From assembly GCF_029873635.1 (NCBI RefSeq), contig NC_080417.1, positions 27,805,682-27,869,681 on the forward strand: a stretch of DNA of 64,000 bases, given 5' to 3'. The position numbers and the translations under genes are program-made. The stretch comes from Malania oleifera. Lineage: Eukaryota > Streptophyta > Magnoliopsida > Santalales > Ximeniaceae. This document shows, one piece after another, positions 36,648 through 48,460 of the stretch; within the stretch, counting starts at the first letter, position 1, and each line of letters opens with the position of its first letter. A model generated the notes under the pieces. The model saw nothing but the letters and a program-made list of their open reading frames with translations, did not search any database and was not told the origin of the DNA.

Positions 36648-37265
36648 CAATTCATGCAGATTCAAGTCATAACTAACAATCAGTACACTCAGGCCATAAA
36701 TGAATTGCAGGACACTATTAATGAGATGAGCACGTAGTTGAATATCTTAGAAAAAGGGGAATTTCCGGTCGAACCTCGGCCTAATATTCAAGAATACCAG
36801 CACCAATAGCAACAAATACATAATGTTTCTCTTGAGATAGCGGAAGCCGTTATTACTTCGAGAAGTGGAAAATAAGTTCTCCAACCTGAGATACTCATCG
36901 ATAGACAACCAGTTGTCCCGGCACCTGAAGTTACGACTGAGATAGACGAGGTCAAAGAAAAATCAGAGGAAGCAAGCCTAGAATTGAAGAAGTCAGTTAA
37001 TGTGGAGACCGAGACCGGTAAGGAGTACCAACCTGTGGTACCTTACCCTCAGAAATTGACAGTCGTGGAACCATCACTCCCTACTAGAGTAAATGTCAAG
37101 GAGTGCAATGTCGAAGCGAATCCCCGCAGTGGTACGATAATGGGTACACCCAATAAAGAGGGTGAGCAGACTAGTGAGAATTTAACTTTCAAGGAACCAA
37201 GTAAAAATTTTAATATTGATTGTTCTAAAGAACCAAAGGTAACTACTCTGACAACTTTGCCTTAA
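36648..37265 (+). pseudogene. Athila-like linker before protease
   Basis: Broken frames contain ITSRSGK-like text near 36850 and a 93-codon frame (36984-37265) including PVVPYPQKLTV. In full Athila elements PYPQRL-type text directly precedes protease. Here the frame closes at 37265 without a protease DSGA/DTGA motif. Confidence 0.6.
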
Positions 37266-39201
37266 AGACTAGTTCTTTAAAAAATGAATTTTCTGAAAAA
37301 TATGCTGAATAAAGATCTTTTTTTGTTAAAACAAGGAAGACAATCTGCACATGTTTTGTCTGGTACCTTAGAACATATTGATTTATTTGAGACTAACTTT
37401 TGTGCAGGTAACAAGACAGATTCATTGTGGCGACTAAATTTGGAGACTTGTCGGTTTAATTTAAAGACTACACCCACAAGATGAAATTCCTCCAAACCCT
37501 CCGCCAGATAGACTGTGATATTTTTCTTTCTCTTCTTTTCATTTTGTTTTACCTTACTTTATTTTTAGTTTATTTTTAGGTACATTTTCTATAGTTTCAG
37601 TTTTTCTTTTCCCTTACTTCTCCACCCAGGTACGCTCTGCTTCCCTCGTACACATTTTTTCTATTTCCCTTATGCTTTCACATTGAGGACAATATTCCAC
37701 TTTAGTTGGGGGGGGGGGAGAGAGAATTTGCATATGACACTATGCACGCCCACTAGCTGATTTTTGTATTAATAAAAGAAAAAAAAAAAGGAAAGAGTAT
37801 TGAAGATAGATGATTATGCCATGATTAACATAAACTTATACCCTTCACATACTTGCATATAACCTAAGAATTACACACTCGAGTCATTTATGTGTAATTT
37901 GTCTTTATATGACTTTGTAACTCCATGAAGAATTGATTGGTAGTACACTCGTTTTAATTTGGCTGTGTAAACTCTTGTATTTACATGGTATTTCATGAGG
38001 CTGAATAGACACATTCACGTGATTCATTGCACTTAGGGGGTTCCTTGTGAGCACTAAGAGAACACCCGTGACGACTATGACACCTTGTGAGGTATCCTTG
38101 AGCTATTTATCATCTTTTTGAGTGTTAACATCTAATTAGAGTTCATGAAACTCAGTTCACCTTTCTTCTAGATGATTCTTTGTACACTAGTTTCTGTTTT
38201 TGACTTGCCAGCCTAAAGGTGACATCTAGTGGGGAGATAGAAACCTAGGTCTTGTAGCCTACTCAAGATGTGAAGGCTAAGCCACCTCTAGAGATAGACT
38301 TAGTTCATGGACTACTGTTCGAGCTTAATTCACATGAGTGGTATGAAGACAACAAAAGAAGTGTAATGATTGTCCTAATTGACCAAAAAAAGATAAAAAT
38401 TGAAGAATGAGCAGAAGAGAGAATAATAAAAATAGAATTGCACATGAATGAAGTGGAAGGTTAATACTTGCTCCACATAAATACTACAAAGAGTCAGAGA
38501 CACTACATATGTTCTCCACATATGAAGACTTTTCAATGGCTTAATGTCTCAGATGTATTCACGCCTAGTTGTGAATAAGTTGATCTAAGGTGGTCTTGGT
38601 TGGATATGACGAGTAGGTGAGAAGATGCTAGGGTGAAGGACCCGACACCTCACAAATAGGCAGAATCTTTTTTAGGCTAGTCCACTCCATACATTTAGCA
38701 TATGTTCCTTACAATATGTGGGATATTTGATTGCGACACTCCTCCTCACATATGACGAGTGAACCCATTTTTTAGATTATTTTTTAGGGTATACCATTTA
38801 GGCCGAGTCAAAACGACCATTCTATAGGTGTCCACTGGTATCATGGGTGTAACGAGTCATACACATTACACATACCTCGAGATTTCGCCTTTTTATACTC
38901 AAATTTATATGACTACATTAACTCTGAATTGTATTGCTGGTTAACTTCATGTGAGTATATTGTTCTTAACGACCATATAACGATGAGACTTGCATGAATG
39001 ACTTACTTCGGAGTTGCGTGCATTGTATATGATGAGCTTGTGTGAAATTTGGTTATACTCCTATACGTGAAATGGTATGATTGTGTCGTATGTGCAGTCA
39101 TTTCATTTTATTTTTTTTTGGAATTAGTAATTGTGGATATTGCCTTGGATTTCATTCATGTTATTTGCTAGAAACTAGCAAAACGTTAGTTGGGGGAGGT
39201 G
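37266..39201 (+). other. Athila-like 3' region without pol
   Basis: A short open frame (37284-37484, unrecognised) is followed by CATTGAGGACAATATTCCAC and TTTAGTTGGGGGGGGGG (near 37680-37720), an internal purine tract known in this lineage. About 1.4 kb of AT-rich non-coding DNA follows. TTAGTTGGGGGAGGTG (39187-39202) directly precedes the 3' LTR. Confidence 0.65.
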
Positions 39202-40860
39202 TGATTATGCATCTAAATTGCATAATTAGGAATTTAAAATCACGCATTAAAGATTATATTTTTAATTAAACGCTTAGTTCTGTTCAATAATTTAAAATTG
39301 AATCGAATTACAATATTTGGATCATTACTCGATAATTTACAAATTTTTGGTAACTTATTATTGCAGGATAATTTTTGGACATTAAAGCCGAGATTAAAAA
39401 TGTACGTGCGTGTACGTGAGCTAGAGTTCAAATCAAGGTCATGTGCATGAGGCCAAATATCGAACACCGGACCATGAGCCACATGCCTACAAATGACGAG
39501 CCATGCACGCAGTTATTTGAAGTCATGTGCGTGTGTAAAAATTGAAGAATCTGTACTATGCAATGTAATAATCTTTGAAATTAAAGGAGACATAAAAAAG
39601 AACCGGGTGTCGTGTGAGAAGACTACGTGGGCTTCATGCATATGAATTCGTGTCATGCAATGAAAAGTGAGCAACAATCGAAGTCCGAAATTCGCCAGGA
39701 GACAACCTGAATGTATTTTAGTATTTTAATAATAAGTCTTTCATATAACATTGGATTGGTGTGATTCATGTGGCATTGAAAATCGTACTAAGATATCTAC
39801 AATTCATTGTGAAATACCATTTTTCTAATTCGAATGTTTACTGGGTCAAAATCGAGCTTGAAAGTGAAGTTGCTGCACTGGGCTGTGTGTAGTGCTTAAG
39901 GAAAAAAGGAGTCTTAAGCCACCAAAAAAATGGCCCATGCGCCTATCTCAAGAGGAGACACGGCTAGGGCAAAATATTAGAGGGGGAATAGGATATTTTA
40001 TGGAGGAGGAGGGCTTATTGGGGGAAGAGAACAGCGAGAGGCGGCGGTGCGCAGGACAGCAGAAGACTCTCAGCCTCTCTCAGATTTTCAACTATCTCTC
40101 TCTCTCTCCCCCTTGTTTCTTTGTTTTTTTTTTTTTCTTTACTTTATTGTTCTTTAAATACATTGTTTAAGTGTATTTTTATTCAAGTTTTTTTTAAGTT
40201 TAATTTTTGTTTAAGCCATTGTTTAAATTTAGTTTATTTTTATTTAAGCCATCGTTGAACTTTAAGTTTAATTTATTTTTTTTTGAATCTATTTTCGGAT
40301 TAAGTACTATTTTTGTTATGTTATTGATTGGGTTAAGTTTTTTTTTTTTTTTTTTTGAGCTAATGTTGAATTGAGGATTTTATGGTTGAATGTTTAATTT
40401 GAGTAATAAAGTTTTCATCTTTGGTCTTTTGTCCGAAATTTCAAACATAGGATTTATTTCTTTGTCTGAATGTTTAAACGTAGGATTGTTTTACTCATTT
40501 AATTTTGTTATTGCTTATTTTATTGTGTGGATGGATCATTGAGTAGAAATATTAGTTGTGTTGATTTTTCCATTGTCTATTTGTTGTTACTCGTTTCTTG
40601 TCACTTATTTTATGCATGTTGGGTTCTTAATTTTTGTTATGCGTTATTTTAATTTAGTCACAAACTCTCAAAAATCCAAAATTATGAATCTGAATTGCAT
40701 TCATTAAAAATTTATTTTCTTATTTTGTTTTGGGTTTACACAAAGTTTGGAATTAAACTGCATTCCATGAGGAGACGATCTGTCCTTTGGGCTAAATATT
40801 GTATGACAGAACTCCTATGCTTGGGATAGCCTTTGCGTTGCTCATTTTTAGAGTGAGTGA
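39202..40860 (+). repeat. 3' LTR of the Athila-like element
   Basis: TGATTATGCATCTAAATTGC to TTAGAGTGAGTGA, where the last bases correspond to GTGAGTCA of the 5' copy. CTCAT, the right target duplication, follows at 40861. Confidence 0.85.
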
Positions 40861-40865
40861 CTCAT

Positions 40866-42142
40866 TTCATAAGTTTTTTTTTTTTAATTAAGAAAAGATA
40901 TTTGAGAATGAAAACAATTTGAGCAATGTTGTAGTACAATGCAAATGATAATGATATGCTCCTAGCTTACATGATATGCTAATATGCTTCTATGCTAAAA
41001 TGTTGAAAATACCCAAGACATGTGTATGATCATGACTTGACTTATATTGATGATTTGTGACTCACTATATATTGAAAACTTGAGTATGAAATTATTGAGC
41101 TTGATTTTGAAGCATGAAATTTTGATATGATATCCATGAGCTATACATGATATAATATTAGCTTTGGTATCCATAAAGTATATTTGTATCCATGAATACT
41201 TTAATTGGTATCACAATTTAAAGGCTCAATTGATTTCACAATTTTAAAAAGTTCAATTGGAATTTGGGCATGACTAGAATAATTGCATCCATGAGCATAT
41301 AGATGTTGATGATATTGACATGGTAATCGATATTAGTATCCATAAACACATACATGATATAAATCAAATATTTGAAGCATAAGATGATAAACTTAAAAGC
41401 ATAATTAATATCAAAACTAAATGTATTAAATTCAGGAGGAGTGTTATAACTTATTGCTTATATTATGATTGTTTCCCTATTTTCAAATTGATATCATGAA
41501 TCAATGAAATTTTAAATTGGTAACATAATTTTCAAATTTCAATTAGTATTATTCTTTAATGACTTACTTGGTATCACAATTCAAAAGTTCAATTGGTATT
41601 ATGAAATAAACAATTGGTGTCTTGAATAATGTCAAAAGGGAAAATGCTGTTAGTAAAGATGTTACAACACATATGCATGACTATTAAAACACACTACACA
41701 TGCTATATTGAAAAATAATAAATTGAGTGTGTGTATATGTTTGATATGCATGTTTGATGATATGCTCAAAATGTGATTTTATTTGCATTTAACCATTTTT
41801 TTTACTCTTTTTGATTGATGTCAAAAGGGAGAGAAGTTTTGAACAAAAATTGAGTATGTGTATGAGCAAAAGATGGTTATGGTATGTATGTTTTGGAATA
41901 TATTATGTTTTGGAATATGTTTCTGTTTATGTCAAAAAAAAGAGTATGCATGATGATTATGAAATGATGAATTTATATAAAAGCAAGCTATAATGACCTT
42001 TTGAAATGCTATAATTGTGAAGTATTTGAAATAGTGATTTAATGTTATATTAACTTTGAAGATTTATACTTATTATAAGGGGGAGCCTTTTAAGGCTTAC
42101 CTATTTTTGCTCCTTATTTGTCATCATCAAAAAGGGGGAGAT
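40866..42142 (+). other. SIRE-2 3' internal region with polypurine tract
   Basis: AT-rich and non-coding, with repeated AATTGGTATCAYAATT phrases. A first purine tract, TGATGTCAAAAGGGAGAGAA, lies at 41816-41835. AAAAAGGGGGAGAT (42129-42142) abuts the 3' LTR and is the plus-strand primer tract. Confidence 0.7.
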
Positions 42143-44525
42143 TGTTGGCCTAAATAAGGCTTATGACTCTTGATTTTGATGATAACAAAGTAAGGTTATT
42201 TAATGTTTTTCAAAGTTGTGATATTTCAGATATTGAAACAAAAGCATACTTCATGAACTCAAGTGATCAAATCTGAAAGCTCAAGAGACCAACATGGAAA
42301 GACTCAAAGATCACAAGAACATTGAAAGCTCATATCAACTCAAGTGATCAATATTGAAAATTTAGGAACTCAAAGCTTGTATTCCAAAGAAAGAAAATCA
42401 AATGAAAGCATAGCATGGATTACTTAAGGCATGGATTCAAAGATGATTTAATAAAACTTGAAGAATATGAGAGCATGCATATTAAAGTGAACTTGCTAAA
42501 AGCCTAAAGTACATTGAAAGCTCATATCAACACAAGTGATCAATATTGAAAATTCAGGAACTCAAAGTTTCAAGAATGAAAATTCAAAGGATCAATGAAG
42601 CTCGGCAACAAAGAGAAATCAAAGAAATGAAGAGAGTCTAATAGGACACACTTTGTAAGTACTTCAAGTATATTTCGAGTATGAAATAATTTTGAAGCTC
42701 ATTAGGCAAAAGAGACTTAGAGACCTTAATTTTAAAACTTGGAACATATTTTTCAAAGAGAACAAATTAATATTCCAAGAATTAAGAAGAAAAAGAGAGT
42801 GAATACAAAAATATTTTAATAACCAAATTTTTTACTTGACAGGAGTGTGACTAAACATGGTCAGTAGGCTACCACTTTAAAGGCTTTTAAAATGTATAGA
42901 CAGAAGGTCGTCAAGCTACTGTCTGGGTCTTGACAGGCGCTTGATGGTGCAAAATGAGAAGCCTAGTAAGGTTTCACTAGGCTACTGTCACCCTTCTGCC
43001 TCTTTTTTAAAAAAAACTGCGTTATTCAGTGACAGGCGCCTGACCCCAAGGTGACAAGTGACTGCCATCCTACGGTCTATGTATTTTATCTGTGTAATTC
43101 ATGGATAGGCGACTGACTAGAATCTCTTAGGCTATTGCCACGCGGTAGATTTTAAAATTTATAATGGACATATTTTTGAAAAGTCAATTACTTGGGGCTC
43201 AAACTTGTTCAAAACTTGGACACTACTCCAAGTAACTTGGGGATCAAGTTAAATGTTTTTCTAAATCTATAAATACACCCAAGATCAATTAATTCATTAA
43301 CAAAGAATCAAACTCAACATTTATACTCTCTCAATTGCGCTCAACACTCAAGGGCTCTTTCATTCTCATCTTGTGCATGAAATTTGTTGAGGTTTTGCTG
43401 ATTCTGAATCACCAATCTTGAGCTACAATTCTAAAATATTTCATCCATTGAAAGAACCATATGGTGATATACTTTACGATCCCCTATGCTTAGTTAATGT
43501 GAATTTTATATTTGATTTGCTTTGAAGTATATAACTCTGAATTTGTACTAATTTTCTCTTTAAGAGAGTGTTCTTGTACGCAACTATCATTTTGTATTCT
43601 TGTAGTGACTTTGACGATTCCAGGATTGTTGGATCATTAACTAAGCGTAGGGGATCGCTTAGAGAGGTGGGCTCTAGCCTAATTGAAGGAGTGACCGAGG
43701 GGATATCACTTGGAGAGGCGGGCTCTAGCTTACTGAAGGAGTGTGTAACGGTGTTGTTCCGCCCAGAAAAGGAACTGATATAGTGGAATCCTTTTGTGGT
43801 TTGCCAAAGGCGAGGATGTAGGCTGAGGATAAGCCAAACCTCGTAAAAACTATGGTCTCACTGTCTCTTTCCCTTGCTCTTTATTTTTAGTACATATATT
43901 AACTACGTGGATGTTTTAAATTCCTAGATCATATACACTACATGAATTAGATATTAAATAAACTTAAGCTTAATTTGTTTTTGGGATTGCAAAAATAGAA
44001 AGGGAGTATGTTGGTTGATCCATACTTTGTAGAAATCGTAAGAGAGTACGTTGATTGGTAAAACACTCAAAGACTCCTTAACTGAAAGTTTATTTAACTT
44101 CTAAGTTGTTGGGAAGAGTGTGGATGTTTTGTTGAATATCAAATTGAGAAACAAATTACATTAGTGTGGATGTTTTGTTGAATATCAAATTGACAAACAA
44201 ATTACATTCTCCACAGGGCTTACAACTTTCATTTACTACAGGGCTGCAAACAAACTAAACATCTTGATTGAATATTGTGTAGTTAATTGACTTGTTACTT
44301 ACTTTATGATTAATTGGTTTGGTTGTTTACTTGATTGATTGAATAATTGTGTGGCTGTGAATTGTATAAAGACATAAGTATTTATTGTGTATTGGATAAA
44401 TCAACAAGAAGTCAAGAATTGATTAAAAGAAGCAAAAGAGGTTAAGGAATCTTAAAAGGAATTAAAAGAAAATTTTTAGATCCAATTCACCCCTCCTCCC
44501 TCTTGGGACTACACCTCAGTTTTCA
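42143..44525 (+). repeat. 3' LTR of SIRE-2
   Basis: TGTTGGCCTAAATAAGGCTT to GGACTACACCTCAGTTTTCA, 2383 bp. It carries a local duplication of about 50 bp (GTGTGGATGTTTTGTTGAAT at 44119 and 44164) that the 5' LTR lacks. Confidence 0.85.
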
Positions 44526-46056
44526 TTCCCAAAGTAAAACCTTCTACACAAATGATTGTGATAAAATTAATGTTAAAATATCTTTGAAAGGATAAGTGAA
44601 AACCAATTGAATATTAAATTTCATCCTTGTATAATCATCAACCATTTAGGGGAGCTAAGCTCCATCCCTTGAGAAAGAGAATAAAGATCTCATATGCATC
44701 AATTCACTTTTTGAATATAGAGACTCTTTAGAAAGCCCTAAACATCATATCAAGTGATTAATGGTCTATGAATAGATATGGATTGTTCTAGGTTATGATA
44801 ATCATTTCATACCTTAATATATCTTTTTTGATGCATGTGTAATCCATAGGGATAGTTATACTAGTTGCATAGAAGAGTAAATTAATCTTTACCAGTATAT
44901 TTATTTCAAGAAATTTAAAATGAATGGCTTATACTCTTGACATACATTGTGAAATCAATCTTGATGAGTATAAGTAGCTTACATTAAAGCTAGAATTCAA
45001 ATTGATAGGAGGAGCATCTAAATCTAAATATCCATCCTGTTATGCTCACAAATTTTTTAGCTTAGATCCGTTTTAAATCAAGTGTGGCATGTGCTTGAAT
45101 AAAAAGTCATTATTGAAATCATAATTTGAAATATGTTGATTTGCCACAATCATTTGATTTTGCCATATGATCCTTACTTTAAATTGTCTGACATCTTTAG
45201 GATCATTATGGTTGTGTTTTTCTAGTTATATTTTAGCATGTGTTTCATTGACAAACTAGAAAAATTCTTCTTGCATGTGCTTTAAAATTAAAGTTTTTTT
45301 TTTTTTGCAAGCACTCCCAGTATTTCTTGACAACATCCTAAGGGGGATATATATTTATTATATACATATATTTTTAAATAACATAACTAGTTCAATAACT
45401 TCACATGTAAATGCATGTGAACTTGTTAGACTGTGTTTGTACTCAAACCAACTATTTTCTATCATATGTTGTGTGCTTTAAACTCAAATCTTCCCTGGGT
45501 GTTATGATATGTTTCAATTGCAATGGTTTGTGTATATTTATGATCTAACCTTGTTTTCATGTCATTTAAATAATCAGTTATATTGTTTGTGTGCGCAATT
45601 GCTATACTTCATACTTTGTCATTCATTGTGCATTGTATGATTATATTATCTTTTTGGATGCTGAAAGTAATAAGTCTTGATCATACTAAATTGTTTGAGT
45701 TGGTAGTTGTGGATATATTGTAAATTTAAAACTCAATCAGGTCATGTCTATATATGTATTTTTGGGAAAATGTTTTATTTTCAAACAACATGCTGCAGAA
45801 ATTTCTAAAAACTTTCCCAAACATATCTTGTATTCAAATGATTCATACTCAATGCCTATGCCTATGTGCTTCATATTTATCATAACCCTTTTTGCTGTTG
45901 CCAAAAGGGGGAGAAGAGGCAAAATTCGGTACCTTGAGAAAATATTTGAACTTTTAAACTTTTTATATTTCCCTTATGCATAGTTTCAGGGGGAGTCTTT
46001 CTTGGCTATACCCACTTTTTGCATGGTGTATTTTTCATCATCAAAAAGGGGGAGAA
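44526..46056 (+). other. SIRE-1 3' internal region, right part, with polypurine tract
   Basis: Homologous to 50310-51695 of SIRE-3 and non-coding. An upstream purine tract, TGCCAAAAGGGGGAGAAG, lies at 45899-45916. The main tract AAAAAGGGGGAGAA (46043-46056) abuts the 3' LTR. Confidence 0.7.
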
Positions 46057-48061
46057 TGTTGACCTCATAGGTCACACCCAATTTTGATAATAACAAATAC
46101 TCAAGTATTTGATGACTATCTAGTTTATGTGCAGGTTTATATTCGCAGATACTTTGATGGCACATGAAGTAGAGCATGAAGACCCTGAAGATCATTTTAT
46201 ATTGTAATTCATTAATACTCAATTTGGGTCTGTAATAGTAATTAAGGAAAAAGGTCTGCAATAAATCTCTACATATCATGCATATAGGCTAAGTTTAAGC
46301 TCATAGACTGTAGAGAGACCTTCGGTCCCTACACATATGCACAAATAGTCCCCATTATCACTTGAACTATCAGGGGATTGAATTGAAATGAATTGGACTA
46401 AAATAAGAAAAAATGTGAGAGGTCGCGCAACCGAACCCATTGTGTTCAAAACACATCGGGCGCCCAAATTGTGGACAAGTCAACATGTTGACTTGGATTT
46501 GGGCAGCCAAATATAATTGACTGCACCATCTACGGGCGACCGAACCGCTGAGGTGACCATTCTCACCAACTCAACAAACTAAACTTTACGTTCAAAATGG
46601 CTCCAAACGACCAAACACTTGAGTTTTGGTCAACCGAATGATAGACCAAGTGACCAAAACATGAACAGATACCTTGGTTTAGCCAACCGAGCCCTAATTC
46701 GAATACCTGAAAGTTCAAAAGTTGCTTTTTTAACTAAGTCTATTCAGGCGACCAAACCATAGTTCAGCCACTCGAAAACTCTAAGATTGTTTATTTTTTT
46801 ACCAAGGTTAAAAATTTTTAAATAGGGTTAAAATTTATAAATAGTTTTGAAACATTTCTAATAATGCCCTACATGTCCTAAACGGTCATAATTTGCCCTA
46901 CTTCTATATATAGGAGTTCATTTGTGTGGATTAACATCAGGTTAGCAAAAAACATTAACAAGAAATACTCTCAAACTTAAAATCCTATTTTTCCTATAAG
47001 ACTTCCAAATACTCTCATACCTTCATTCCTTTTATCAATCTTAACATTGTGAGATCTTCTTGTTTGTGCTATTGCTTATTATAGATTGCTTAATACTCCC
47101 ATCACTCTTGCTTGATTGATTGATTTATTTTGGGGAGTTAAGTAAAGTTTATCTCACAGATTTATGTTTAATAAATCTTGTGTTGGGATAAACTCAGTAG
47201 CTTAAAGATCTTTACATCGTCATTGCAAGATTCCTATAGCTATATTTTTGGTGTGCAAATATTTTTTACAAGCTATAATATTTTTCAAACAACTCTTGTG
47301 CCTCTTTCATTGAAGAAAATATTTTTGAGTTGATTTGAATATTTGATTGACATCTTTGAAACCCTGATTTATTATTGAGATTTGAATATCTTGTTTCAAA
47401 GAATAGTTTGTTTATACACTCTTGAGCATACTTGTGATTATACTTTACTAAGTGTTTGATTGCATAAAATCACATCACTGAGCTTACATTACCTATACTT
47501 TTTATTTGAAGTTGATTGGTTACATTTGTTACATATCTGCTTATTGGAGAAGCATTATATTGTACATGGTTTGTATTATAATTCGGTTGTATTCCAGGTG
47601 CGGCCTGAGGTGGCGTTGATCTAGCTCGTAAGGATCAGTAGGACCTTCTCCGCCCTATAAAGAGAGTTTGTAAAGATTGAGGTCAGCCCTGTTCTAATTG
47701 ACCTACTTGTATTAGGTGTCGCTCCACCCATTAAGTGAACCTTAGTGGAATTCTTGTACTTGTGAGCCAAGGCGGGAACGTAGGCAATATTGGTCGAACC
47801 ACGATAACATTTCTTGTGTCATATTTAATTTTCACACTTAAATATACGCACTTGAATGTTGTCATTTTAATTATGGTAAATGGTTCATAAATACTGAGAT
47901 TGCTTCAATTGCTTTACATTCTTGCTCAGTTTGATTTTTGCTGAATTGGTTAATGCTTAGAAGGACCCTAAGTTGGGAAATACTGATTGTGATTTGAATT
48001 TGACCTAGAAAAGTTTTAAATTTCCAATGCAGCCCCTCATGGGAATACACCAAAGCTAACA
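46057..48061 (+). repeat. 3' LTR of SIRE-1
   Basis: TGTTGACCTCATAGGTCACA to ACCAAAGCTAACA, 2005 bp, followed by the right target duplication TCCTC. Confidence 0.9.
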
Positions 48062-48066
48062 TCCTC

Positions 48067-48460
48067 TGACTTAACTCTCACCTGATGGTACCTGGATCAG
48101 AGGTTGATCTTCGAGAAGACTTGTGTTCCCAGAAGCTGGTCAAACAGGTCGTTGATACCCGGTAGTGGGTACTTATTCTTTACTATCACTTTATTTGTCT
48201 CCCGATAGTCGATGCACATTCTCATTGAGTCATCCTTCTTCTTAACAAACAACACAAAGGCTCCCCACAGAGATACACTGGGCCTGATGAACCCCTTATC
48301 CAAAAACTCCTATAATTGCTCCTTTAATTCTTTCAACTCAAGTGAAGCCATTTTGTACGGAACCTTAGAGATCGGCCATTCCCGAAGATAGATCAATAGA
48401 GAACTCCACCTCACGCTCCAAAGGTAACCCCGGAAAATCCTAAGAGTCAAAAGAACTAAT
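48067..48460 (-). pseudogene. Chromovirus reverse transcriptase, first half
   Basis: Minus strand: a damaged stretch before RT (RIFRGYL, ISKVPYKMASLELKELKEQL), then [40 protein letters not shown] and [20 protein letters not shown], ending FSKINL..YHQVRV at the SIRE-1 joint. This is the N-terminal half of a Tekay-type RT, and it continues at 24840. The upstream part (gag knuckle, protease) is lost at the SIRE-3 boundary near 48465. Confidence 0.88.

Larger units (their letters stand above)
33937..40860 (+). mobile_element. Athila-like Ty3/gypsy element, gag only
   Basis: LTR 33937-35582, primer-site relic GCATCGTTGCCAGGGA (35591-35606; the Athila tRNA-Asp-type site is GGCGCCGTTGCCGGGGA), gag 35690-36647, a gag/protease linker to 37265, a G-rich tract near 37708, a non-coding 3' region, a purine tract at 39190-39199, LTR 39202-40860. 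Target duplication CTTAT (33932-33936) / CTCAT (40861-40865), one mismatch. No protease, RT or integrase motif was found. It is the innermost insertion of the nest. Confidence 0.83.
29353..44525 (+). mobile_element. SIRE-2: SIRE-like Ty1/copia element, gag only, carrying an Athila-like element
   Basis: LTR 29353-31681, primer site 31684-31695, gag to 33671, short 3' region, polypurine tract 42129-42142, LTR 42143-44525. It interrupts the SIRE-1 3' region: the flanks GGAATTTTTCT and CCCAAAGTAAAACCTT join to match 50310-50335 of SIRE-3. The target duplication is degraded (TTTCT / TTCCC). The Athila-like element (33937-40860) lies between gag and the 3' region. No pol motif is present. Without the insertion the element is about 8.2 kb. 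Confidence 0.85.
24846..48061 (+). mobile_element. SIRE-1: SIRE-like Ty1/copia element, gag only, carrying SIRE-2
   Basis: LTR 24846-26868, primer site 26871-26883, gag remnant 26922-27862, a long 3' region without pol, polypurine tract 46043-46056, LTR 46057-48061. Perfect target duplication TCCTC (24841-24845 and 48062-48066) in the chromovirus RT. SIRE-2 (29353-44525) lies in the 3' region; without it the element is about 8.0 kb. No protease, integrase, RT or RNase H motif was found. By eye the LTRs differ by about 8% over their first 250 bases. Confidence 0.88.
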
